This document shows, one piece after another, positions 1 to 8,298 of a stretch of 41,264 bases of DNA. A model generated the notes under the pieces. The model worked only from the letters and a program-made list of their open reading frames with translations, ran no database searches and was not told the origin of the DNA. The first letter of the stretch is position 1, and every line of letters starts with the position of its first letter. The position numbers were made by a program, and so were the translations under genes. The stretch lies in assembly GCA_023489275.1 (NCBI GenBank), contig JAMDDD010000032.1:1-41264 (forward strand). The letters are read 5' to 3'. The stretch is from Actinomycetota bacterium. Its GTDB lineage: Bacteria; Actinomycetota; Thermoleophilia; BMS3ABIN01.

Positions 1-28
1 TGGCCGCTCTTCCTTCAGCGGCTGATGA

Positions 29-160
29 ATTTACAGAAGTTTAAGGGCACAACCATTTTGGACAAACATCGATACAGACAATTTCGATCGTGTGGTTGGC
101 ATCGAGATACTAGATCCCGGCGTTCTCGAGGCTGAGTTAAGTAGGTGCGCCTTCGGATAA
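29..160 (+). pseudogene. DUF2283-like C-terminal fragment
   Basis: An open stretch with no start codon, entered after a stop at about 26-28, ends at TAA 158-160. It translates to a peptide containing RVVGIEILDPG, which resembles the C-terminal half of DUF2283 proteins (small bacterial proteins ending in a V-G-I-E-I-L-D strand). The N-terminal half expected for that family is missing, so I read it as a decayed remnant. The rest of 161-353 holds no gene I can support. The match rests on one short motif, so this is a weak call. Confidence 0.3.
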
Positions 161-296
161 TGCCGGTTGATTGGCAAATAGAAAACAAGAGTTCTCTACG
201 TTCACGCACATATCTTCTTTACCGCCTTATCCAGCTGGTTTAGGATAGAAGAGTTCGAATAGTTGCCGATTACGTCCACCAAGTTTCTGCCCTCAC

Positions 297-318
297 AAAT
301 GGCTTATCTAAGCCATTT
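297..318. repeat. perfect 10-bp inverted repeat
   Basis: AAATGGCTTA and TAAGCCATTT flank a two-base centre. The structure lies 36 bases upstream of the ATG at 354. It could be an operator or a hairpin in the leader; the run after it (TTTG then TTTCG) is too broken for a convincing terminator. Confidence 0.5.
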
Positions 319-353
319 GTTTCGTGCTCAAAAGCTAACACCCAAGGGATTCC

Positions 354-821
354 ATGTCCTACAAAGTTGATTTTAAAAACGTGTCTACCGTCGGTCTGGA
401 GTCTTCTCCGGTAGCGGAAGCGCTGGCCGGGTTGCGCGCCAATGAAGCCCGTTACTTCATGAACAAATACAAACGAGAATTTACGGTTGTTCCGGCGGAC
501 GAAAGCCAGGGAAACCTCAATTACGTCAACCGGATTTTAAAGGAAGAACGTGATATTGAGTTTGCGGCCAAACCTCTGGAAACATCACGTTTAAAGGTCG
601 AAAATATTGATTGGACGTTCGTCTTTTATGCGGACGGCCTCGAGGTAAATGTTCTGTATACAGTTGATAACCCGAAGAAGCGTGCCGTCGGTTTCAAGCT
701 TTCTGAGGGGATGGAAGTGCCAAAGGAACTGGAAGAGAAGAAGTTTAAGTTTGCCCGGCGGAAGTCCAAGCTGGCTGGAACGATTCGGGGCTCGTTTTTT
801 GTAATTAAGGGCGAATATTAA
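354..821 (+). CDS. conserved-looking hypothetical protein, 155 aa
   Basis: I do not recognise a family. The start ATG has AAGGG six bases upstream, a good ribosome binding site. The protein is soluble, with no signal peptide or membrane segment, and is rich in Lys and Glu. Residues 1-75 look helical with many charged positions, and the second half alternates hydrophobic residues as in a beta sheet (around DWTFVFYADGLEVNVLYTVD), ending in a very basic stretch (KKFKFARRKSKL). Its DNA is visibly more AT-rich than the genes around it, which hints at recent acquisition. It stands alone, with a methyltransferase 76 bases downstream. Confidence 0.65.
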   Translation: MSYKVDFKNVSTVGLESSPVAEALAGLRANEARYFMNKYKREFTVVPADESQGNLNYVNRILKEERDIEFAAKPLETSRLKVENIDWTFVFYADGLEVNVLYTVDNPKKRAVGFKLSEGMEVPKELEEKKFKFARRKSKLAGTIRGSFFVIKGEY

Positions 822-897
822 CGTTTGCCATACGCGGATGGAGGAACGGACGCCGCTCGTGATTCCTCGCCAGCGGGATTTGTAATAAACTGATGCC

Positions 898-1641
898 ATG
901 ACCAGAAGCGATGAAGTTTGGAAAAGAGAAGACCTGGCCCACGCATTTCTCGATAACGTCCGCGCGGCCATCCCGATGGCGGCGGAGCAGATCGACATCA
1001 TGCTCAGGGTCATCCGCAGCCGGGTTTCAGCAGACGGCAGCTTTATTGATCTCGGGTGCGGCGACGGCATCCTGGGGCACACGGTTCACGCGATGTATCC
1101 ACAATCGACGGGATACTTTCTCGATTTTGCCGCAGCCATGATCGATGCCGCCCGGAAGAAAGGCGGGGCCGATGCAGGCGGGCTTCATTTCATCGTCAGC
1201 GACTATGCCAGCCCTGAATGGACCAGTGCCGTGGCGGATGCGGCTCCGTTTGATCTAATAATTTCCGGCTACTCGATCCATCACCAGCCGGATGAGAGAA
1301 AAAAAAGTTTGTACCGGGAGATTTTCGGCCTGTTAAAGCCGGGGGGCCTTTTCCTCAACCTCGATACCGTCACCCCTGAGCCCGAGTGGACCGAAGCGGT
1401 TTGGGATGATCTGTTTATTGACTCGCTCTTTAAATTTGAGCAGCAGAAAGGATCGGAAAGAAGCAGAGACCGGGTGGCTGAGGAGTGGCTCAGCAGGCCC
1501 GACAAAACCGCGAATATTCTGGCTCCCCTCGGCGATCAGTGTAACTGGTTAAGGGAAGCCGGATTCATTGACGTTGCCTGCTACTTTAAAGTGCTGGCGC
1601 AGACGATCTTTGGCGGAATCAAGCCTGGTAGCGCGATTTAA
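898..1641 (+). CDS. class I SAM-dependent methyltransferase
   Basis: 247 aa. Motif I for S-adenosylmethionine binding is clear at residues 50-60 (IDLGCGDGILG), followed by an acidic residue at the end of strand 2 (FLDFA), FDLIISGYSIHH in the motif II/III area, and LLKPGGLFLNLD as the post-motif strand. This is the methyltransf_25/31 layout; the substrate cannot be read from the sequence. There is no Shine-Dalgarno sequence before the ATG. A TAATAA at 883-888 lies nine bases upstream of it, so the message may be nearly leaderless. The gene ends convergently against the beta-helix gene, with a hairpin between them. Confidence 0.85.
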   Translation: MTRSDEVWKREDLAHAFLDNVRAAIPMAAEQIDIMLRVIRSRVSADGSFIDLGCGDGILGHTVHAMYPQSTGYFLDFAAAMIDAARKKGGADAGGLHFIVSDYASPEWTSAVADAAPFDLIISGYSIHHQPDERKKSLYREIFGLLKPGGLFLNLDTVTPEPEWTEAVWDDLFIDSLFKFEQQKGSERSRDRVAEEWLSRPDKTANILAPLGDQCNWLREAGFIDVACYFKVLAQTIFGGIKPGSAI

Positions 1642-1677
1642 CGGCAGAGACCCCCGGGAATCCAGGCGCCTCTGCCG
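1642..1677. terminator. hairpin between convergent genes
   Basis: CGGCAGAG and CTCTGCCG form a perfect 8-bp stem around a 20-base loop directly after the methyltransferase stop codon and before the convergent beta-helix gene. It has no T-run on either side, so termination activity is inferred from position. Confidence 0.5.
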
Positions 1678-1721
1678 CTGGGCAACGGATTAAGCAAATA
1701 TTTGCTCGTCAAATCCTGGCC

Positions 1722-2735
1722 TTATGGTAGCGTAACCACCGGATTTGTAACATTATGCGTGATCAGATGAGCAATCTGCGTGCCGGTGGCATTGTCTTGC
1801 CAGACGCCATAGAAATCGTTGGAGATTTTGTCTGACAGGATCTTTGTGCCAGAGATTACGCCGACATGCGGCACGGCAAACATCTCGATGCCCGTCGTGT
1901 TTTTGGAAAGCTCACCAGCGCCGTTATCCGAAAGCAGGTTTCCGATGAGCTTTGTGCCGGTGATATTTCCGGGTCCGAAAGCATGCAGCGCGATACCCGG
2001 TATCAAGCCGCCGGTCACCACATTGTGGAGGACGATGGTGTTAGTCACATTAACCGGTCCGGCAGCGCCTCCGGCAACGATAATGCCGCCAACGTACGGG
2101 AGCGAGCTGCCCGGCGTCCCCGACCAGCCGCCGGTAACGGTGTTCTTCAAGACCAGATTGTCATAAACGCCGCCGTCTGGATTTTTAGCCGCGATGACGA
2201 TCCCACAATCATTCGCATTCCTTCGGACGATATTCCCATTTATGACATTATCTGCGCCCGCCACCGGGGTTTTGTCAATAGCTACGGCCGCAAATGGGCT
2301 ATTGGGACCGTCATCATAGACGCCAATACCGCCGTGCATGTTGTCTTCGACGATGTTGTTCCTGACCAGCACGTTCGTGCTTCCCGCCAGCCCGATTGCC
2401 TTGATTTCGTCGAGGCCGGGGTAAGCGTTAACGGCATTGTTTGATATGGTGCTGTTTTCGATGACGATGTTGGCGGCGTCCTGGACCAATATTCCCTCAT
2501 TATTGGCTCCGCTCACCTTGACGCCTTTGATCAAGACATTGTGGACGCCCGGGCCGACGTAAATTCCAAGATCATACCCTGTGGCATCAACGTTGCCGCT
2601 GATTGTTTCGCCTGAAAACGCGACAATCTTTGCCGTGAAGCCGTTCGCTGGCGGCGCCGCCAGCGCTGAGGCTGCGGGAACAGTCAAAGCCAGCGCCGCG
2701 ATCAGGATTCCAAAAAGAAGCTTTAATTTGGTCAT
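1722..2735 (-). CDS. secreted right-handed beta-helix repeat protein
   Basis: The start is the ATG at 2735: a strong AAGGAGG at 2741-2747 lies five bases before it, so the longer open frame to 2789 is not the true start. The 337-aa product begins with a classic signal peptide (MTKLKLLF, a hydrophobic core, cleavage after ALA near residue 26). The remainder is made of short imperfect repeats of the pattern G-I-x-V-x-x-x-A-x-N-I-V-I-x-x-N, typical of parallel beta-helix (PbH1, NosD-like) proteins. Such folds bind or cleave polysaccharides outside the cell, but no catalytic motif is evident, so a structural or glycan-binding role is equally likely. Confidence 0.85.
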   Translation of the reverse strand: MTKLKLLFGILIAALALTVPAASALAAPPANGFTAKIVAFSGETISGNVDATGYDLGIYVGPGVHNVLIKGVKVSGANNEGILVQDAANIVIENSTISNNAVNAYPGLDEIKAIGLAGSTNVLVRNNIVEDNMHGGIGVYDDGPNSPFAAVAIDKTPVAGADNVINGNIVRRNANDCGIVIAAKNPDGGVYDNLVLKNTVTGGWSGTPGSSLPYVGGIIVAGGAAGPVNVTNTIVLHNVVTGGLIPGIALHAFGPGNITGTKLIGNLLSDNGAGELSKNTTGIEMFAVPHVGVISGTKILSDKISNDFYGVWQDNATGTQIAHLITHNVTNPVVTLP

Positions 2736-2911
2736 TTGGTCCTCCTTGGGAGACTGGCTGCAGACCTTCGCGAGGTAGGGGATAGCCAACTAACAGCCGA
2801 TACAACCTGCAATTGCAAAGTTCGGAAGCCTTCGGTAAACCTTAGCTTCTGCAGCACTTTTCACATTTCTTTTAACAGGATACCCGGCAGGCTCGACGCT
2901 AAACTTGCAAA

Positions 2912-2941
2912 CCTATAATTTTGAGAGGGCGATAATTGCAA
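2912..2941 (-). promoter_or_regulatory. candidate promoter of the beta-helix gene
   Basis: On the minus strand TTGCAA (2941-2936) and TATAGG (2917-2912) are separated by 18 bases, a sigma-70-like pair about 180 bases upstream of the ATG at 2735. It lies between the aldo/keto reductase stop and the beta-helix gene. Both hexamers deviate from consensus, so this is tentative. Confidence 0.3.
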
Positions 2942-3008
2942 AGGATGTTGAACCAAGATAACCAGCACATGGGAAATCCGGAAGTGCAAGCTGTCATGAT
3001 TTTGCGAC

Positions 3009-3833
3009 TCAGATATACGGCAGGAATCCCAGTGAAGAATAGTGCTCATTGAGACTGTTAAGCTGCTGGAGGTCGCTCCTGTCGATCTCGAAATCGAAGA
3101 CGTCGATATTCTCTTCCAGGTGCCGTCTTTGATTGGCTTTCGGGATCGGAACGGTGCCTAGTTCGATATTCCAGCGGATGAGGATCTGCGCCGGGCTTTT
3201 TCCATATTTCTGCGCGATTCGCACCAATCTCTCATCGTCCAGACGGGTTGCCCGGGTCAAGGGACTGTAGGCCTGGATGATAATGCCGAGTTTGTCGCAA
3301 AACCGTCTCATCTTCTCGCTGTGCCCAAACGGGCTCCACTCGATCTGGTTGACAGCAGGGGTTTCACCGGTGGCATCGATCAGGCGTTCGATCAACTCCG
3401 GCGGATAGTTGCTGACCCCGATATCTCTGGCAAGGCCCTCGTTTCGCGCCCGGATCAATCCACGCCAGAGGCGCACTCCGGCGCCGGCCAGCGGCGGCCG
3501 GTGGATCAGCATTAAATCGGCAAAATCCAGGCCCAGCTCCTTCAGATCGAACCTTGTCCTTTTGTAGGCGTCATCGGTTTCTTCGACCTTTGTCGAAATA
3601 TAAATTCTGTCGCGTGCGGCCCCGCTCATTCTGAGCGCCGCACCGATTCCCGGCTGGGTGCGGTAATCGCTGGAGGTGTCGATCATCGGGTATCCGAGGC
3701 CGAAGGCGTACGCGACCGTGCCAGCGGTGTCACGGCTTAGGAGCCAGGTGCCCAGACCCATGACCGGCATCTCATTTCCTGTTCGGAGCCGGACGGAGCT
3801 ATTTACCGACATGTCAATTTTTGCGATGCGCAT
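3009..3833 (-). CDS. aldo/keto reductase
   Basis: An NAD(P)H-dependent oxidoreductase of the AKR superfamily acting on carbonyl substrates. With the ATG at 3833 the protein is 274 aa, the normal length; the frame stays open to 4151 but that extension overlaps the divergent cytochrome gene and has no homologous look. The catalytic tetrad is visible: D52 and Y57 (IDTSSDY), K82 (STKVE) and H111 (LIHRP). The cofactor region IPKANQRRHLEEN near the C-terminus matches the AKR signature. The substrate is unknown. It is transcribed divergently from qcrC; the shared region is about 170 bases. No clear Shine-Dalgarno sequence precedes this ATG, so the exact start is uncertain. Confidence 0.88.
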   Translation of the reverse strand: MRIAKIDMSVNSSVRLRTGNEMPVMGLGTWLLSRDTAGTVAYAFGLGYPMIDTSSDYRTQPGIGAALRMSGAARDRIYISTKVEETDDAYKRTRFDLKELGLDFADLMLIHRPPLAGAGVRLWRGLIRARNEGLARDIGVSNYPPELIERLIDATGETPAVNQIEWSPFGHSEKMRRFCDKLGIIIQAYSPLTRATRLDDERLVRIAQKYGKSPAQILIRWNIELGTVPIPKANQRRHLEENIDVFDFEIDRSDLQQLNSLNEHYSSLGFLPYI

Positions 3834-4005
3834 CCTCACGTTCTCATCATTCAGCCTGTGTATTTCAGGTTGCCTGGCTGCGAACTTTCTAAACAAAAGA
3901 ACCGACGGATGAATCACCCAGACTGGATCCCGGGAACCTCTTTCTGTTTGAAAATCTACCGCTGCGGGGTAAAAAGTCACGAAAAACGTAACGGCATAGC
4001 GCTGG

Positions 4006-4809
4006 ATGGTGACGATGGGCGGGGGAAAATTTTTAACTCTGGGTTTGCTTGTCCTCTTGATTTTGAATCCGCTTGCCGTGCCCTCCCGCGGGACTAGCAC
4101 GGCTTTGCAAACTTCGCAAACGGCGCGGACAGATTTTACATCGGCGGCCATGCCCCCGTCGCTTGCGGCTGCGTATGCGCCCGGGGCTCCGGCAACGCCG
4201 CAAGCTTCATCCGGCGCCGTTATATTCCAGCAGATATGCTCCGCCTGTCACGGACCTCAGGGGGACGGCACCCAAAAAGCGCCCAGCCTGCGCGCCGTCA
4301 CCAATACCGGCTTTGTTATCCAGACCGTCACGCATGGACTTGACGGCATGCCTAGTTATGCCAGCGCCCTTTCCAGCGGGCAGATCAGCGCCGTGGCCGG
4401 TTACGTTATGAGCAGCATCGCGACCACTTCCCTGGGCCGCGGGGATGTCAGCCGGGGCGGCGTCCTGTATCGGCTGAACTGCGCCGGCTGCCACGGCGCC
4501 ACGGCGCGGGGAGGGGCGCTCGTGGCCACCGGCGGCAATGCTCCGGCGCTCACCGGTTTGTCATCATCCCTAATTGCTGCCGCCATCCGCGGCGGTCCGG
4601 GGCCGATGCCCGCGTTTCCCCCCGATGTCATCTCGCAGCATGATCTGGTCTCAATCGCTTCCTACGTCAGGATGTTGCAGCAGCCGCAGCATCCCGGCGG
4701 TGTTTCCTTGGGCTATCGCGGCCCGGTCACAGAGGGTATGGCGTCACTGGGCGTTCTCGGTGTGATCGTGCTGCTGGCTTTCTGGATTGAAAGAAGGGGA
4801 CGGGGATGA
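4006..4809 (+). CDS. qcrC: menaquinol-cytochrome c reductase di-heme cytochrome c subunit
   Basis: 267 aa. A hydrophobic N-terminus (residues 8-25) is followed by two c-type heme sites, CSACH at 78-82 and CAGCH at 159-163, and a C-terminal membrane helix (about 243-262) ending in basic residues. This arrangement is that of actinobacterial QcrC, the membrane-bound di-heme cytochrome of the bc complex, which passes electrons directly to the terminal oxidase. A low-complexity Ala/Pro linker (46-70) separates the N-terminal helix from the first heme domain. An alternative ATG lies at 4015. The stop overlaps the next gene by four bases, so the three qcr genes are translationally coupled. Confidence 0.9.
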   Translation: MVTMGGGKFLTLGLLVLLILNPLAVPSRGTSTALQTSQTARTDFTSAAMPPSLAAAYAPGAPATPQASSGAVIFQQICSACHGPQGDGTQKAPSLRAVTNTGFVIQTVTHGLDGMPSYASALSSGQISAVAGYVMSSIATTSLGRGDVSRGGVLYRLNCAGCHGATARGGALVATGGNAPALTGLSSSLIAAAIRGGPGPMPAFPPDVISQHDLVSIASYVRMLQQPQHPGGVSLGYRGPVTEGMASLGVLGVIVLLAFWIERRGRG

Positions 4810-5624
4810 TCAAAGCAGTCAGTTCTCTGGTAGTGTCGATCGCTGCCGCCGCGGCCTTCCTTGTTTTTTACTGGAACGATATGGGAACAGCGGCGCTGGG
4901 GGTCACGCTGGCGCTGGCGGTGGCCGGCGCCGGGGCAGGCCTCGTCTTCTGGGCGCACGACCTGATGCGGGACGAAGAGATCAGTGAAGACCGCGGCTCT
5001 TTGGCTTCTACCGAGGAAGAGATAGAGACGTTTCTGGAGTCGTTTACCACCGGTGAAAAAAAGATCGCCCGGCGTAAAGTGCTGGGATGGATGATTGGCT
5101 CCGCCGCCGGTTTGCTTGGGCTTGGCTCCGTCTCCCTGATTCGCTCGCTGGGACGAAGCCCGCTGCCGGTGCTGTTTCAGACCGTCTGGCGCTCCGGAAC
5201 CAGGTTGGTTACGCCCGACGGAAACCCGGTGCCGGCAACCATTGAGCAGGGCACGATGATGACGGTTTTTCCGGAAGGAAACGTTAATGCGACTGCATCG
5301 CAGACAATCCTGATCCGCGTTGATGAAAGCAAACTGCGGCTGCCGCCGGGGAGGTCAAGCTGGGCGCCTGGAGGTTTCCTTGCCTTTTCCAAGATATGCA
5401 CGCACGCCGGCTGCCCGGTAGCTCAATTCGAGAAAACTGTCAATATTTTACTCTGCCCTTGCCATCAATCGGCATTTGACGTCCTGCGCGGCGCGGCCGT
5501 CGTGGGCGGTCCGGCCGGCCGGCCGCTGCCGCAGCTGCCGCTATACATTGACAGTGACGGCTTTTTGCGCGCCCGCGGCGACTTTTCCCAGCATCCGGGT
5601 CCTGAGTTCTGGAACAGGTCATGA
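4806..5624 (+). CDS. qcrA: menaquinol-cytochrome c reductase Rieske iron-sulfur subunit
   Basis: 272 aa. Three predicted membrane helices (about 3-22, 30-50, 90-112) precede the Rieske domain, the three-helix form peculiar to Actinomycetota; most Rieske proteins have one. Cluster ligands are C198, H200, C217 and H220, with C203 and C219 for the stabilising disulfide (CTHAGC and CPCH). The sequence after the second box (CHQSAFD, then PLPQLPL, DGFLRARGDF and GPEFWNR) follows the mycobacterial QcrA pattern closely. It transfers electrons from menaquinol to cytochrome c. It overlaps both neighbours by four bases. Confidence 0.95.
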   Translation: MIKAVSSLVVSIAAAAAFLVFYWNDMGTAALGVTLALAVAGAGAGLVFWAHDLMRDEEISEDRGSLASTEEEIETFLESFTTGEKKIARRKVLGWMIGSAAGLLGLGSVSLIRSLGRSPLPVLFQTVWRSGTRLVTPDGNPVPATIEQGTMMTVFPEGNVNATASQTILIRVDESKLRLPPGRSSWAPGGFLAFSKICTHAGCPVAQFEKTVNILLCPCHQSAFDVLRGAAVVGGPAGRPLPQLPLYIDSDGFLRARGDFSQHPGPEFWNRS

Positions 5625-6925
5625 TCTCTCGTCTGGCAAGATGGTTTGACAGCCGCCTGGGGGCAGCCTCGTTTGCCCGCAAGTCGATCGACAAGGTGTT
5701 TCCGGACCACTGGTCATTCATGCTGGGCGAGGTTGCTCTGTTCTCATTTATTATTTTGGTTGGCTCGGGAATTTTCCTGGCGCTGTTCTTTAACGCGAGT
5801 GAGACGAAAGTGGTTTATGAAGGTTCCTATCACGCGCTTAAGGGCGTGCAAATGTCGGCCGCCTATCGCTCGACACTCGAGATCAGCTTCGACGTGCGGG
5901 CCGGACTCTTTGTGCGGCAACTGCACCATTGGGCCGCACTGATCTTCATCGGCGCGATCATGGTGCACATGCTGAGAATCTTTTTCACCGGCGCCTTCCG
6001 GCGCCCGCGAGAGATCAACTGGGTCATCGGGGTGACGCTGCTGCTCCTCGCCATCTTTAATGATTTTACCGGCTATTCGGTGCCCGACGACCTGCTTTCA
6101 GGGACGGGCCTCAGGATCGCCTATTCCGTGCTGCTTTCCATCCCGTTCATCGGCGACTGGCTGGCCTTTATCATGTTTGGAGGCAATGTTCCCACCCAGG
6201 TGACCATCTCCCGTCTTTACGGGATGCATGTAGTAATTCCCTTCATCATCCTGGCGATACTAACGGTTCATTTGATGATTCTCTGGCGGCAGAAACACAC
6301 CAATTGCCCGGGACCGGGCCGGTCCAACCAGCGCATTGTCGGCTCTCGCCTCTGGCCGGTGTACAGCACCAAATTCGTGGGGCTTTTCTTCCTGGTCTTT
6401 GGAGCCATTTCCGCTCTCGCCGGCCTCATCGAGATAAATCCCATCTGGCTGTACGGTCCCTTTAACGCCGACTCGGTTTCCAGCGGCTCGCAGCCGGACT
6501 GGTATATCATCTGGCTGGAGGGGGCGCTGCGGCTGTTTCCATCGTCTGATCTGAGGATTGCCGGCCATACCGTTCCCGGCCTGTTCTTCCCCGGCATTTT
6601 GATGCCACTGTTCATGTTTGGCATTATTTATTTCTGGCCATACATCGAAGCGAAGGTAACCGGCGATCATAGCGTTCATCACGTGCTTCAACCGCCTGCC
6701 AGCAATCCGGTGCGGACTGCGATCGGGATTGGCGCGCTCACCTACTTGCTGGTGCTTGTGATCGCCGGCAGCCAGGATGTCGTCGCCGTGGCGGCGTCGG
6801 TTCAGGTGGCACCGCTGAGAAGCGCGCTGCGAATTCTGGTATTTGTGGCGCCGGTCGCGGTGGGATTGATCACCTACTTTTTCTGCCGGCTGGTGCGGAA
6901 GAGTGGTACGGGCGCAGTTAGCTGA
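5621..6925 (+). CDS. qcrB: menaquinol-cytochrome c reductase cytochrome b subunit
   Basis: 434 aa, polytopic. Heme ligands are H102 or H103 with H116, and H203 with H217, in helices B and D. The quinol-site loop reads PDWY (near residue 292) followed by a helix with EGALRLFP, as in actinobacterial cytochrome b. The conserved GYSVPDD motif lies around 151-157. Actinobacterial QcrB is usually about 540 aa because of a long C-terminal extension; this protein stops soon after the last helix and lacks it. It forms the membrane core oxidising menaquinol. No oxidase genes lie nearby, so its electron acceptor is encoded elsewhere. Confidence 0.95.
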   Translation: MISRLARWFDSRLGAASFARKSIDKVFPDHWSFMLGEVALFSFIILVGSGIFLALFFNASETKVVYEGSYHALKGVQMSAAYRSTLEISFDVRAGLFVRQLHHWAALIFIGAIMVHMLRIFFTGAFRRPREINWVIGVTLLLLAIFNDFTGYSVPDDLLSGTGLRIAYSVLLSIPFIGDWLAFIMFGGNVPTQVTISRLYGMHVVIPFIILAILTVHLMILWRQKHTNCPGPGRSNQRIVGSRLWPVYSTKFVGLFFLVFGAISALAGLIEINPIWLYGPFNADSVSSGSQPDWYIIWLEGALRLFPSSDLRIAGHTVPGLFFPGILMPLFMFGIIYFWPYIEAKVTGDHSVHHVLQPPASNPVRTAIGIGALTYLLVLVIAGSQDVVAVAASVQVAPLRSALRILVFVAPVAVGLITYFFCRLVRKSGTGAVS

Positions 6926-7142
6926 TTTGGATTGATGGATGCGGGCAACCAGGCTCTGGAGCCTGCCTTGGACCAGCACGCCGCCATGTTTGGTGAATTG
7001 TTGGTGGCGGCATGGTTATTATTTTCCTTACCCGGCTGTATTGCCTTTTTGACTCCCGGTGTTGCGTCCTGTGTGGAAATCGGTTTGTGGCGATATGTTG
7101 TATGGTTGTGTTTTTGGCAGAAAAAGCTTGACGTGGAGGGCA

Positions 7143-7814
7143 ATGAGCGGCATCAAGGCGGTTATTTTCGATCTGGACGGCGTGCTGATTGATTCGGAGC
7201 AAGCATGGGACGGCGCCCGCCGTGAAGTTGCCGGCGCCCTGGGCGGCCACTGGCGTGCTGATGCGACACGAAAGATGATGGGTATGAGCTCCGGCGAATG
7301 GTCGCGTTACATGCACAATGAGCTGGGCTTGCCAGAGAGCCCGTCAGAGATTTCCCGGCTGGTTGTCGCGCGGCTTCGCGCCCTCTACAACGATAGTCTG
7401 CCGCTGATGCCCGGCGCCGGAGCAGCGGTAAGGCAGATCGCCAGCCGCTGGCCGCTAGGACTGGCTTCTTCCTCGAACCGGGAGCTGATCGATCTGGTTC
7501 TCAAGCTGGCGAGGCTGGAAGACAAGTTTCTGGTGACCATTTCATCGGAGGAGGTTAACAGAGGCAAGCCCAGCCCGGATGTCTACCTGGAAGCCGCCCG
7601 CTGCCTCGATGTTGACCCGGCCTGGGCAGCCGCTGTCGAAGATTCAGCCAATGGCATCCGCGCCGGCAAAGCAGCCGGGATGCCGGTGATCGCCATCCCC
7701 AACCGGGCGCTGCCGCCAGAGCCGGAGGCGCTGGCGCTGGCGGACCGCGTCATCGACTCCCTGAGCCAGCTTTCCGCCGGCCTGATCGAATCCCTCGCGG
7801 CTGATTGCGTCTAA
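7143..7814 (+). CDS. HAD-superfamily hydrolase, beta-phosphoglucomutase-like
   Basis: Start chosen at ATG 7143 because GTGGAGG lies just upstream and the family begins right before the first motif; the frame is open from 7059. The 224-aa product has motif I FDLDGVL with D10 and D12, motif II SSSN, motif III lysine in KPSPDVYLEAA, and motif IV VEDSANGI. A helical cap domain sits between motifs I and II, so it belongs to subfamily IA. Members are phosphatases or phosphoglucomutases on small sugar phosphates or related metabolites; the substrate is unresolved. It follows the qcr operon after 217 bases and may be transcribed independently. Confidence 0.88.
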   Translation: MSGIKAVIFDLDGVLIDSEQAWDGARREVAGALGGHWRADATRKMMGMSSGEWSRYMHNELGLPESPSEISRLVVARLRALYNDSLPLMPGAGAAVRQIASRWPLGLASSSNRELIDLVLKLARLEDKFLVTISSEEVNRGKPSPDVYLEAARCLDVDPAWAAAVEDSANGIRAGKAAGMPVIAIPNRALPPEPEALALADRVIDSLSQLSAGLIESLAADCV

Positions 7815-7900
7815 AAGTTTGACTTTAAAAAACTCATTTTCTATTTGTGGCCATAAAGCTATTGCTGCCGCCGAAGGATCACCGAGTAATTTACAAGTAC

Positions 7901-7931
7901 TTGACAAATGTAATCGGCATTATCATATAAA
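7901..7931 (+). promoter_or_regulatory. candidate sigma-70 promoter
   Basis: A perfect -35 TTGACA at 7901-7906 is followed by CATATAAA (7924-7931), offering a -10 at 17 to 19 bases spacing. The expected start of transcription falls at about 7937-7939. It would drive the small open frame at 7938 and possibly the long leader of the transglycosylase gene. Confidence 0.5.
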
Positions 7932-7945
7932 TAATGTGTGATAAT
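7919..7945. promoter_or_regulatory. operator-like palindrome over the promoter
   Basis: ATTATCA (7919-7925) and TGATAAT (7939-7945) are perfect inverted half-sites 13 bases apart. They straddle the -10 region and predicted transcription start of the promoter at 7901, the position expected for a repressor site. The bound protein is unknown. Confidence 0.4.
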
Positions 7946-8171
7946 TAAAGAAAATGTCAAAATTGTTCCTGCCGTGTTCCTTGCCGGCCTGTTGCTCACG
8001 CCTTCGGTCTCAGCCGGGGTTAATCATCGGGATCATCTTCGTTTACTCTCAAGTACTCAGTTCCCGCTGGAAAGCCCCAGGCGTATTGTCGAGGATTTCC
8101 CTTTTTCATTATGGAACTCCGTGATTCAACTAAGCGATGGCGGGCCCGAAATTCTTGCCAAGGGTGCTTGA
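7938..8171 (+). CDS. possible small secreted protein, 77 aa, GTG start
   Basis: A speculative gene. Its GTG coincides with the predicted transcription start of the promoter at 7901, so it would be translated from a leaderless mRNA; there is no Shine-Dalgarno sequence. The N-terminus has two Lys, then a hydrophobic core (IVPAVFLAGLLL) and a small-residue end (SVSAG), like a signal peptide with cleavage near residue 26. The mature part of about 50 residues matches no family I know. The DNA is AT-rich for this window and the frame could be open by chance. It could instead be part of the untranslated leader of the gene at 8674. Confidence 0.25.
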   Translation: MIIKENVKIVPAVFLAGLLLTPSVSAGVNHRDHLRLLSSTQFPLESPRRIVEDFPFSLWNSVIQLSDGGPEILAKGA

Positions 8172-8298
8172 ATCCGGAGAATCTCCGCTTACTGATTTGC
8201 GCCACACGAATTATTTCATTATAATACTTCGGTTTGCACCTCACGGCGAATCGCCGACAAGTAAATAAGCCCCATCTGGCATCCGCGCTTTCTGTGAT

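Noticed and set aside
2736-2789. Longer start of the beta-helix protein at 2789
   Set aside because: AAGGAGG lies directly upstream of ATG 2735, and the sequence after it is a proper signal peptide.
2914-2919. Plus-strand TATAAT at 2914
   Set aside because: No matching -35 and no plus-strand gene downstream; the minus-strand pair overlapping it fits the beta-helix gene better.
3834-4151. Long N-terminal extension of the aldo/keto reductase up to 4151
   Set aside because: It would overlap the divergent qcrC start, and AKR proteins normally begin just before the D-Y motif, matching ATG 3833.
6260-6979. Long minus-strand open frames inside qcrB
   Set aside because: They are mirror frames of a GC-rich gene with no recognisable family and no ribosome binding site.
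8156-8240. Possible tRNA in the leader region
   Set aside because: I found no cloverleaf with an anticodon stem and TTC-type arm there or elsewhere in the window.
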